From Chitinophaga sp. CB10 (GTDB taxonomy: Bacteria > Bacteroidota > Bacteroidia > Chitinophagales > Chitinophagaceae): 49,880 bases of DNA. The stretch spans positions 1 through 49,880 of the forward strand of contig MLAV02000027.1 of the NCBI GenBank assembly GCA_001870995.2. Direction: 5' to 3'. The notes below the pieces were generated by a model that was given only the letters and a program-made list of their open reading frames with translations, did not search any database and was not told where the DNA came from. A program made the position numbers and the translations under genes. Shown here piece after piece: positions 33,966 through 41,541 of the stretch. The stretch's first letter is position 1. Each line of letters starts with the position of its first letter.

Positions 33966-36900
33966 TTAAAACTCATACCGCGCCCCCAGCTGTATCTGCC
34001 ACGGGTTCCCTCCCGGCGTAATAGTTCCGCTATTCGTATTCACGTTGTATTTATACGCGAGGTTATTATAGTCAAACCCGCCGAGGGAATAAATATTCTG
34101 CTTGCCAAGGTTCTTACTCGTTCCCCAGGACTTGTTAAATATATTCGCCAGGTTGAAGATGTCGCAGGAAATTTCCATCCGCTGCTTCTTCGTGAAGTTG
34201 AATTTCTTGGAAATGCGTACATCCCAAACGCCATAGAAAGGATTCACGCCACCGTTCCTTTCGGCAATCCTGCCCATGCTGGAACGGATGTAATCCTTAT
34301 AGCCGGAGCTGATGGCCGGATTGTCCAGTATCGCCTGGATGCCTTTACGCAGGTTTTCCGGCACGGATGGATTATTGACATCGAAAATATAGGCGAGGTC
34401 GTTAGAGTTCACGAAATCGCCATTTACGTTACCGGATACTGCCAGCGAGTAACGGGTGCCGCCAATGCCGGAATACCGCAGGCCTACGTTGAAGCCGGCG
34501 AAGGTGGGCGAAGTACCGTAGAATACCACCTTATGACGGAACTGGTTATCGCTGTAGGTCATATGGCTCAGGTCCCGCGGATCGTCCTTTACCATTACGG
34601 ACAGCGTGGCGGTATTGGCTACGTCCCCGTTGTAGGAAGTATTATCCCTCGCATCATTCCAGGTGTAGCTGAAGGTCACTTCCCCATCCTTCCAATACCG
34701 GTAGGTGGCGTCCACTACGAATGCGAACTGGTTCACCTTACCGTCGCTGTTGAGTTCCAGCACGCGGCCTACGTTGGCGCTTTTGCGGCCTTTGGTCCAG
34801 TCGGTAGCGCCGTTGGAAGTGATGATGCTCGCAGCCGGCACATACACGCCCCTGTTGGCTTCCTGCGCCAGTCGGAAGTAAGGCTCGTCCACCATGTTAC
34901 GGTCCACATACATATAGTTATGGCGTGCAATGGTGGTGAAGAAAGTTAACCCGGCTTTGAAGTTTTCCGTAAAGAAGTGGTTGTAGGAAATATTGGCTTT
35001 ATACACCACGGGTATCCTGGCGTCTTTTCCGTTCATATTGATAGTGCCCTGTTTGGCCAGTCCGAGCTGATCAAACAGTTCCTTGCCGGGCGCGGTGGAA
35101 GGGTCTTTCCGGTAACCGACGAAATTAGGCGTTGGTACGCCTGCGCCGGTGATATCCACTGTCCATACCTTCGTACCATCGAAGAGCATGTTGTTGATCA
35201 TTGCGTAATTGTTGATATCGGAGCCGAATATAGCGGCGCCGAAGCGGAGGTAGTCCGTATGCTTTTCGTTGATATCCCAGTTGAATTGCAGGCGGGGTTG
35301 CACCTGGAAGGTAGTCAGCCCACGGTCTGTACGGAGGCCCAGCTCCTTATCCACCGTGGCATTGTAGTTGGGTTTATTGAGATAGGTAGTATAGTCCGCA
35401 CGGATACCGGCCGTCATTTCAAAGCCCGGCGCCAGCTTGGTTTGCATTTGCGCGTACAGCGCAGCCGCCACGATGTTCTGCTTCACGCTGGGATCATCGG
35501 AGAGCGCTACCTCGCGGGCGTAGCGGTAGGGCGTCATGTTATTGAAGTTATCCATTCCGGTAAAATAAAAGCGTCCGTTCATTTCGGAGCCATAGAGGGA
35601 GTTCATGTGGCTGTACATGATATCGGTACCGAAGGTGAAGTTTGCTTTATCCGTGCTGTAATACACATTGTCCACCAGCTGGAACACGTTGTTATAAAAG
35701 TGTTCCGGTGAAAAGCGCTGGCCGCCGAGCTGGATGTTGGTAAACAGGGAGGTGGTACCTGGGCGCGGCGTTTCCACTCTTTCCACAATTGCCCGGGGGA
35801 TGTTGGCTGCCGGCAGCTGACTGCCTGGCGAGCTTTTTTCAAATGTATAGAGGTGCTGGAATTTCAGCTCATTGGTGAGTTTCGGACTGACAACCGTACG
35901 CAACGTAGCGAGGAGACTGTTGTTGATGGCATGCGCGTCCGCATAGACTTCGTAGAGATTGATGGAAGTATTATCGTCCCGGCCGAGCGGCGCGCGGTCG
36001 TTGATATAGTTATCGCGGATGGTGAGCAGGTTCTTTTCATTGATTTGCCAGTCGAGGCGGGCAAAGCCGGCATCCGTGCCTCTCTTTTTGTTGAAAGAGC
36101 CCGTTTGCTGGGAGTTGGCCACTCCGTATTTAGACCGGGCAATGTCCAGGAACTGGTTGAGGGTAGCCTGGTTAATGCCGAGGCGGGCTTCATCCGCGGG
36201 CGATTTGATATCCGCTATCAGCAGGGGGCGGGCATCTGCCTGGTGATCCCACCCGATGAAGAAGTGAAGCTTGTCCTTGATCAGCGGCCCGGAGAGCGTT
36301 GCGCCGTACTGGTAGGTGGAGAAGTCGTTCGTACGCCTTGCGCCGCGGGCATCGTAGCGGCTGGACAGCCAGTCGTTCCGCATATACATAAACGCGCTGC
36401 CGTGCATTTCGTTGGTACCGGCTTTTGTTACTGCGCTGATGGTACCGCCGCCGCTGCGGCCATAGGTAACATCGTATTGGTTGGTCACTACCTTGAACTC
36501 CCGGATGGTTTCCATGGAGAGCGCGTAAGGGCCGCCTATCCTGGCATTGGTGCCGCTGCTGGAAGTAGGGTTTTTCGCGGAGGTACCATCGATGGTGATG
36601 TTGGTGGAAGACCCCAGTTGCCCTGCGAGGTTACTGCCGCTGCTGAGTGGCGAGAGGTCGATCAGGGAGGAGAAGTTACGCCCGTTTACCGGCAGGCGTG
36701 CGATATCCCGGCCGGTAACGGTGGTGGCGGCGCCAAAGTTCTCCGTTTTGTTTTTCAGTCCGGAGGCGGTTACCTGCACTTCGTTGATGTTTACCGAGGA
36801 GGATTGCAGGACGGCTTTGATGCGTACCAGGTCCCCCTGGTTGAGGGTGTACCCCGTGAGCTTCTGGGAGCCGTAACCTACAGAGCTGATGCTGATGGTG

Positions 36901-37136
36901 TACGGGCCGCCGAGAGGCAGCTCCTTGAAGTTGAATTCGCCTTTGGCGTTGGTGACTGTTCTGCTGGTGAAGCCGGTAGACTCGTTGCGTATCAGCACGG
37001 AGGCGCCCGGGATCAGTTGTTTTGCATCGTCCGAAACCGTTCCGGCTACTGAGGCCTGGGTCGTTTGGGCATACATTTGCGATGAAAAAAGGCAGCTCAA
37101 TAAAAATGACAGTATAACACTACATACAGCTTTCAT
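33966..37136 (-). CDS. Oar-like TonB-dependent outer-membrane receptor
   Basis: A 1056-residue receptor with a signal peptide (to SQMYAQ, about 24), a carboxypeptidase-regulatory-like domain (30-110, SVAGTVSDDAKQLIPGASVLI), a plug with the Oar-type phrases GRNFSSLIDLSPL, ITIDGTSAKNP, IREFKVVTNQYDVTYGRSGGG, GTNEMHGSAFMYMRND, and a barrel ending in WQIQLGARYEF. Oar-type proteins differ from SusC by the absence of a SusD partner, and there is none here. Some Oar proteins export or display surface proteins, others import substrates; the role here is open. It is transcribed alone, leftward, with an upstream non-coding region of 182 bases. Confidence 0.92.
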   Translation of the reverse strand: MKAVCSVILSFLLSCLFSSQMYAQTTQASVAGTVSDDAKQLIPGASVLIRNESTGFTSRTVTNAKGEFNFKELPLGGPYTISISSVGYGSQKLTGYTLNQGDLVRIKAVLQSSSVNINEVQVTASGLKNKTENFGAATTVTGRDIARLPVNGRNFSSLIDLSPLSSGSNLAGQLGSSTNITIDGTSAKNPTSSSGTNARIGGPYALSMETIREFKVVTNQYDVTYGRSGGGTISAVTKAGTNEMHGSAFMYMRNDWLSSRYDARGARRTNDFSTYQYGATLSGPLIKDKLHFFIGWDHQADARPLLIADIKSPADEARLGINQATLNQFLDIARSKYGVANSQQTGSFNKKRGTDAGFARLDWQINEKNLLTIRDNYINDRAPLGRDDNTSINLYEVYADAHAINNSLLATLRTVVSPKLTNELKFQHLYTFEKSSPGSQLPAANIPRAIVERVETPRPGTTSLFTNIQLGGQRFSPEHFYNNVFQLVDNVYYSTDKANFTFGTDIMYSHMNSLYGSEMNGRFYFTGMDNFNNMTPYRYAREVALSDDPSVKQNIVAAALYAQMQTKLAPGFEMTAGIRADYTTYLNKPNYNATVDKELGLRTDRGLTTFQVQPRLQFNWDINEKHTDYLRFGAAIFGSDINNYAMINNMLFDGTKVWTVDITGAGVPTPNFVGYRKDPSTAPGKELFDQLGLAKQGTINMNGKDARIPVVYKANISYNHFFTENFKAGLTFFTTIARHNYMYVDRNMVDEPYFRLAQEANRGVYVPAASIITSNGATDWTKGRKSANVGRVLELNSDGKVNQFAFVVDATYRYWKDGEVTFSYTWNDARDNTSYNGDVANTATLSVMVKDDPRDLSHMTYSDNQFRHKVVFYGTSPTFAGFNVGLRYSGIGGTRYSLAVSGNVNGDFVNSNDLAYIFDVNNPSVPENLRKGIQAILDNPAISSGYKDYIRSSMGRIAERNGGVNPFYGVWDVRISKKFNFTKKQRMEISCDIFNLANIFNKSWGTSKNLGKQNIYSLGGFDYNNLAYKYNVNTNSGTITPGGNPWQIQLGARYEF

Positions 37137-37318
37137 ATAGCTAGATTTGATTGAATAAGCAGACGTGGAAATAAGAAAATAGCACTAACGGTTCCCGGTG
37201 TTCACTGGTATTGAATAACGTAGAAATTCACATGGCGTGCATGCTTACTGAAAGTAAAAATTAATTCTCACTGTTCATAATTTTTTAACGGAAATTTTTG
37301 GGGGAATTGTTCTGGCCG

Positions 37319-37966
37319 TCAGGAGGAGATCGCCTTGCCCGTAAGCAGGGAGCCCGCGCCTGCCCGCCGGTTGGACTCCACTACCACCGCCAGCAGCAGA
37401 CGCAGTTTGCCCGCCAGGTAGCTGCTGAAAACCCTGGGGCGGAGGTCAAAAAAAGCGATGACTTCCTCTTCCTGATTTACAAAGCTGATGCGGTACAGCT
37501 TTACGAGGCGGTGTACGGATATATGCGTCAGCGTTACCTGCTTTACCGCCGCAAAAGGGATCTCCGCAGCGGCCGGCGTATGGTAAAACTGGTGCAGCCG
37601 TTGCAGGCGGAAGACTTTCGCTTTCAGGTCTATATCCACGTATTGCTGCCCTATGGTAACGAGGTAGATATCCCGGCCCGTGAGGATGCAAAACAACAGT
37701 ACCAGGGGCGGCGCCAGCCAGGAGTCCAGCCCGTATAACAGCACATACCCGCCGTATGCCAGCGGCACCAGGTACAGCGCCATCCATACCGCTTTCACCA
37801 GTAAAGGCTCATCGCCGGAGGGGCGGATGCTTACGCTTTCCGGCAATACTTCCAGGAAGTTGCCTGCACGGGAACGGGCCGCCAGCAGGCGCAGGCCCTC
37901 GATGGTTCGCTGCAAACGTGATAGTGGCATAGATGCGGGGTTTAATGACTCTTGTAATCGTGGCAT
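37319..37966 (-). CDS. Hypothetical membrane protein
   Basis: A protein of about 215 residues with a pair of closely spaced membrane helices in the middle (AVWMALYLVPLAYGGYVLLYG and WLAPPLVLLFCILTG). After these a beta-rich part (IGQQYVDIDLKAKVFRLQRLHQFYHTP... EIPFAAVKQVTLTH... VIAFFDLR) looks like a bacterial PH-type domain, though I cannot confirm this. The start is uncertain: 37966 (MPRLQES) is preferred, 37930 (MPLSRLQ) is possible, and an ATG at 38095 would overlap the promoter of the divergent DoxX gene. Function unknown. It shares an upstream region of about 90 bases with the DoxX gene. Confidence 0.6.
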   Translation of the reverse strand: MPRLQESLNPASMPLSRLQRTIEGLRLLAARSRAGNFLEVLPESVSIRPSGDEPLLVKAVWMALYLVPLAYGGYVLLYGLDSWLAPPLVLLFCILTGRDIYLVTIGQQYVDIDLKAKVFRLQRLHQFYHTPAAAEIPFAAVKQVTLTHISVHRLVKLYRISFVNQEEEVIAFFDLRPRVFSSYLAGKLRLLLAVVVESNRRAGAGSLLTGKAISS

Positions 37967-38031
37967 TACGTTATATAAGTTACAACAAGTCACTGCACTG
38001 TAAGCGGGAGTAGGGAAATATGAAAAAAATA

Positions 38032-38039
38032 TATCTTTG
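38032..38039 (+). promoter_or_regulatory. Possible -7 box (TATCTTTG) of the DoxX gene
   Basis: TATCTTTG matches TAnnTTTG and lies 18 bases before the start codon at 38058, which would give a very short leader. No clear -33 TTTG is present. Confidence 0.35.
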
Positions 38040-38057
38040 AGGCCTATCGATAAAAAT

Positions 38058-38510
38058 ATGAAACCTTTAATTGTTCTGATCGCTACCTTTCTCATAGCCG
38101 TATTAACCCTTCACTTTATCCACGGCGGGTATGAATGGGCGTTTGCTGCCCGTATAGCCATGGCCGTTATGCTGTTCTTTACTGCGAGCGCGCATTTTGC
38201 TTTTACAAAAGGCATGGAAATGATGATGCCGGCCGGCATACCGTTCAAAAAAGGGCTGGTGTATATCACGGGCATCCTGGAGATTTTAGGCGGCATAGGC
38301 CTGCTGGTACCCGGCTGGATAGCCGTTACCGGCATTTGCCTCATCCTCTTTTTCATAGCGGTGCTGCCTGCAAACATCCATGCGGCGCTGAAGCAGGTGG
38401 ATTACCAAAAAGGCACCAACAGCGGCAATGGCATCAAATACCTGTGGTTCAGGATTCCTTTACAGCTGCTGTTCATTGCCTGGGTGTACTTCAGCGCCGT
38501 GGCTGTATAA
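38058..38510 (+). CDS. DoxX family membrane protein
   Basis: A 150-residue inner-membrane protein with four predicted helices (about 2-20, 27-46, 64-90 and 128-146). The sequence FTASAHFAFTKGMEMMMPAGIPFKKGLVYITGILEILGGIGLLVP fits the DoxX family, which occurs in redox and thiol-stress contexts but is mostly uncharacterised. MKPLIVL at 38058 is preferred over 38037, as the shorter form starts with the first membrane helix and avoids the TATCTTTG box. It converges with the M19 dipeptidase gene: the stop codons are nine bases apart, so the two transcripts may overlap. Confidence 0.8.
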   Translation: MKPLIVLIATFLIAVLTLHFIHGGYEWAFAARIAMAVMLFFTASAHFAFTKGMEMMMPAGIPFKKGLVYITGILEILGGIGLLVPGWIAVTGICLILFFIAVLPANIHAALKQVDYQKGTNSGNGIKYLWFRIPLQLLFIAWVYFSAVAV

Positions 38511-38519
38511 ATTACACTA

Positions 38520-39593
38520 TTAGTCTTTCCAGGCATTGCGCAGCAACCTTAACCAGTTGCCGTGCATAATATTTTCTATATCGGCCGGACTATAGCCCCT
38601 GGCGGCAAACTTCGCAGGCAGCGTTTGCAGGTCCGCGATGGTTTCAAGATCGTAAGGGCATTGCTCTTTCCCGAAGGCGCCGTCCAGGTCGGTACCGATG
38701 CCCACGTGCAGGCTGTTGCCTGCCAGCTGGCAGATGTGATCGATATGATCAATCATTTTATCGAGGTTGCATTGCATTCCTTCCGGCGTGGAAACGCCTC
38801 TCACCCAGCCGGGCACCATCATCCAGGCGTCCAGCGCTGCGCCGATCACTGCGCCCTTGCTGATCAATGCCCGGATCATTTCATCGCTGAACTGGCGGTT
38901 GTGGTTGACCAGGGCGCGGCAATTATTATGACTGGCCCATATGGTACCGTTGAATATTTCCATCGCATCCCAGAAGGCGTCATCGCAGAGGTGCGTGGCA
39001 TCGAGGATGATGTTGAGCGCTTCCATTTCGCGGATCAGCTGCCGGCCTTGTTCATTGAGGTGGCCGGTGGCATCGGTACCGTTGGCGTACCTGCCGGGGC
39101 CGTAGTGCGCGGGGCCGATGGCGCGCAGGCCTTTATTGTAGGCCCGTTCGAGGTGGCGGAGGTCCACCAGGGAATCAGCGCCTTCCAGGCTGAGGATGTA
39201 GCCGATGGGCTTATTATCGTTGGGCGTACCGTCGTTCCAGCGGGCCACGTGCGCGTCGAGAGATTTGCGGTCTTTAATCATCACCAGCTCTCCTGCTTCT
39301 TCCATGGCTTTATACCAGGCCAGCTGCCCCTGGGTTTGCGCCCAGGCCTGCTCCGGCGAATGCCAGCCGGGCAGCGGGTTATCCGGCGCAACATAGCGGG
39401 CTATCTGCGTGGCCACTACGAGGCCGATATTTCCTTTCCGCAACTCCGGGAAAGCTACTACGCCTTTTGCGCGGTCTGGCTTATCGGTAAGCCCCTGCTC
39501 CCTGGCGCGTATAGCCGTTACCGTTTGCCGCAGGTCGCGGTTCCATTCCAGCGCGTTCATGCTGAGGTCGAGATGCGCATCAATTGTAAACAT
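38520..39593 (-). CDS. M19 family (renal-type) dipeptidase
   Basis: A 357-residue cytoplasmic metallopeptidase with no signal peptide. Zinc ligands fit the family: His7 and Asp9 (IDAHLDLS), bridging Glu137 (LSLEGADSL), His201 (LDATHL) and His222 (WASHNNCRAL). M19 enzymes hydrolyse dipeptides and tolerate D-residues at the C-terminal position (L-D dipeptides), and some act on D-aminoacyl substrates. It is the last gene of the SusCD-GH20-GntP-RidA series, separated from RidA by 111 bases containing a long hairpin. In this context it may cleave dipeptides derived from cell-wall peptides (inference). Confidence 0.93.
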   Translation of the reverse strand: MFTIDAHLDLSMNALEWNRDLRQTVTAIRAREQGLTDKPDRAKGVVAFPELRKGNIGLVVATQIARYVAPDNPLPGWHSPEQAWAQTQGQLAWYKAMEEAGELVMIKDRKSLDAHVARWNDGTPNDNKPIGYILSLEGADSLVDLRHLERAYNKGLRAIGPAHYGPGRYANGTDATGHLNEQGRQLIREMEALNIILDATHLCDDAFWDAMEIFNGTIWASHNNCRALVNHNRQFSDEMIRALISKGAVIGAALDAWMMVPGWVRGVSTPEGMQCNLDKMIDHIDHICQLAGNSLHVGIGTDLDGAFGKEQCPYDLETIADLQTLPAKFAARGYSPADIENIMHGNWLRLLRNAWKD

Positions 39594-39612
39594 AGCGTAT
39601 TAAGATGTAGGG

Positions 39613-39695
39613 CATCCGTGTACCCTTGTACGTTACCCCCGTTAGGAAAATACTGCATTAATCATTTCCGGCAACATACGAAGGGTAAACGGATG
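39613..39695. repeat. Long imperfect hairpin between RidA and dipeptidase genes
   Basis: CATCCGTGTACCCTT (39613-39627) pairs with AAGGGTAAACGGATG (39681-39695), one mismatch. The stem continues with GTACGTTACC (39628-39637) against GGCAACATAC (39670-39679), with two mismatches and one bulge, leaving a loop of about 32 bases. It lies in the 111-base gap between two co-directional genes and could act as a transcript-processing or attenuation element, or be a small mobile repeat. Confidence 0.6.
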
Positions 39696-39704
39696 ACCGT
39701 TTGA

Positions 39705-40175
39705 TTAGTATAATTCAAACAATGCTTCTATTTCCACGGGAATATTATCCGGCAGGGAACCGAAGCCCACGGCGCTTCTTACGCCGATGCCGTTTTCCTC
39801 TCCCCATACGGCGGCAAACAGCTCTGAGCAACCGTTGATGATATAGGGATGGCGTTCAAAGTCGGGCGTGCAGTTGACCATGCCCAGCACTTTGATAACA
39901 CGTTTCACTTTATTGAGGCTGCCCACATTCGCCACGATGGTGGAGAGCATGGTGAGGCCTACCTGGCGTGCAGCCAGCTTGCCTTGTTCCATATCCAGCG
40001 CCGCGCCGATGCGGCCGATGATCAGGGACTTATCGTCCTGCACGGGGCCGTGGCCGGAGAGGTACAGGTATTTGCCATCTATCAGGCAGGGTTTATAAAC
40101 GCCCAATGGCGCCGGCGCCGGCGGCAGGTTCAATCCCAGTGCTGCAAATCGCTCATCTGCATGATTGTTTTCCAT
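39705..40175 (-). CDS. RidA family protein (YjgF/YER057c/UK114)
   Basis: A 156-residue trimer-forming protein of the Rid family, in the longer subgroup (typical RidA is about 130 residues). The conserved C-terminal motif is present: Arg133 in GVRSAVGFGSLPDNIPVEIE, followed by the Glu pair 148/150. RidA proteins hydrolyse reactive enamines/imines such as 2-aminoacrylate that PLP enzymes release from serine-type amino acids. It is read 58 bases after the GntP-type permease and before an M19 dipeptidase, the same company it keeps in D-amino-acid gene clusters of other Bacteroidota (from memory). Its presence suggests that the pathway includes deamination of an amino acid. Confidence 0.92.
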   Translation of the reverse strand: MENNHADERFAALGLNLPPAPAPLGVYKPCLIDGKYLYLSGHGPVQDDKSLIIGRIGAALDMEQGKLAARQVGLTMLSTIVANVGSLNKVKRVIKVLGMVNCTPDFERHPYIINGCSELFAAVWGEENGIGVRSAVGFGSLPDNIPVEIEALFELY

Positions 40176-40233
40176 AGATTATCAGTTTTTATGTTGTTTT
40201 AGTTAAAGCGTTCAGCGCATTTTATCGCTACGC

Positions 40234-41538
40234 TCAGATAAAAGCATTTAGCAATAAAACGCCTGCCAGTCCTGCGATGCCTACCATGGTTTCCATAACG
40301 GACCAGGACAGCAGGGTATTTTTTATACTCAGGTTAAAATATTCCTTAAACATCCAGAAGCCGGCATCGTTCACGTGGGAGAACATCAGGCTGCCGGCGC
40401 CGATGGACAATACCATCAGGTTGGGATTGGTCCCGGCTTGTACCATCAGCGGGGCGATCATACCCGCGGCGGTGAGCCCGGCGATGGTGGCAGAACCTAC
40501 GCAGGCCCTTATCAGCGCGGCCATCAGCCATCCCAGCACCAGCACCGGTATGCGCCAGCTTTGCATGGCGGCCGCAATCTCGTTGCTTACACCGCTGTCC
40601 GCCAGCACCTGCTTCAGCGCGCCGGCCCCGGCGATGATGAGTACGATCATGGCTACGTCTTTCACCGCGTCCGCGTAGATGCGCGTGAGTTGCCGCATAT
40701 CCCGGCCTTGTGCCAGGCCCAATGTAAAGGTAGCCACTATTATACAAAGCAGCATTACCATTGGGGCGTTTCCGGCAAGGGCTATCCATGGCGCGGGACT
40801 GGCAATATTGGCATAAAGCGTCGTAAGCATTAGTAATAAAACGGGCAATAACGCTGTGACGAAGCTATTTATTCTCCCCGGCAAAATAAAACTACCAGCA
40901 CTATCCCCTTGTGCAAACATGGCGTCAGGGGCAGCGGGTATTCGTTTTAAGAACCTCGCAAACACGGGCCCAGCAAGGATTAGCGCGGGAATAGCTACGA
41001 GCAGGCCGTATAATAAGGTGCGCCCCATATCCGCATGAAATTGCGTGACCAGCGCTGCCGGCGAAGGGTGCGGCGGCAAAAAGCCGTGGGTGATGGACAG
41101 GGCCGCGAGCGTGGGCAGGCCGATGTACACTGCCGGCAGCTTGTATTGGTACACGACGGAAAAAATCAGCGGCACCATGAGTACGAAGCCCACGCCGTAA
41201 AACAGCGGGATGCCGATGATGAAGGCGGCGATGAGCAGCGCCCATTGCAGGTATTTTTCCCCGAAAAGTTGCATGAGCGTGTTGGCGATTTGGCGGGCAG
41301 CGCCGCTTTCCGCCACCAGTTTGCCCAGCATGGCGCCCAGCACAATGATGGCCAGCAGCCCGCCGACGGTATCTCCTATTCCCTTCTGCAAACTCTCCGG
41401 CAGCTTATCCGGCGCTATGCCGAGTAATAAGCCTGCCAGCACGGAAACGAGCATGAAAGCGATAAACGCGTTCATTTTCCCCCACGTGAGCAGGAGGATC
41501 AACAGCAGCAGGCAGGCAAATACGATTAAAATTGACAT
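40234..41538 (-). CDS. GntP family permease (gluconate/D-serine type)
   Basis: A 434-residue inner-membrane transporter with about twelve hydrophobic segments. The N-terminal MSILIVFACLLLLILLLTWGK, the conserved GGLLAIIVLGAMLGKLVAESGAARQIA and GFLPPHPSPAALVTQF are characteristic of the GntP family, proton symporters for gluconate, fructuronate or D-serine (DsdX). The C-terminal half has RACVGSATIAGLTAAGMIAPL. Substrate specificity cannot be told from sequence. It follows the GH20 gene by three bases and precedes RidA by 58, so it is part of the same operon. A D-amino acid, an acidic sugar or a muropeptide-derived acid are all possible substrates. Confidence 0.93.
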   Translation of the reverse strand: MSILIVFACLLLLILLLTWGKMNAFIAFMLVSVLAGLLLGIAPDKLPESLQKGIGDTVGGLLAIIVLGAMLGKLVAESGAARQIANTLMQLFGEKYLQWALLIAAFIIGIPLFYGVGFVLMVPLIFSVVYQYKLPAVYIGLPTLAALSITHGFLPPHPSPAALVTQFHADMGRTLLYGLLVAIPALILAGPVFARFLKRIPAAPDAMFAQGDSAGSFILPGRINSFVTALLPVLLLMLTTLYANIASPAPWIALAGNAPMVMLLCIIVATFTLGLAQGRDMRQLTRIYADAVKDVAMIVLIIAGAGALKQVLADSGVSNEIAAAMQSWRIPVLVLGWLMAALIRACVGSATIAGLTAAGMIAPLMVQAGTNPNLMVLSIGAGSLMFSHVNDAGFWMFKEYFNLSIKNTLLSWSVMETMVGIAGLAGVLLLNAFI

Positions 41539-41541
41539 AAA

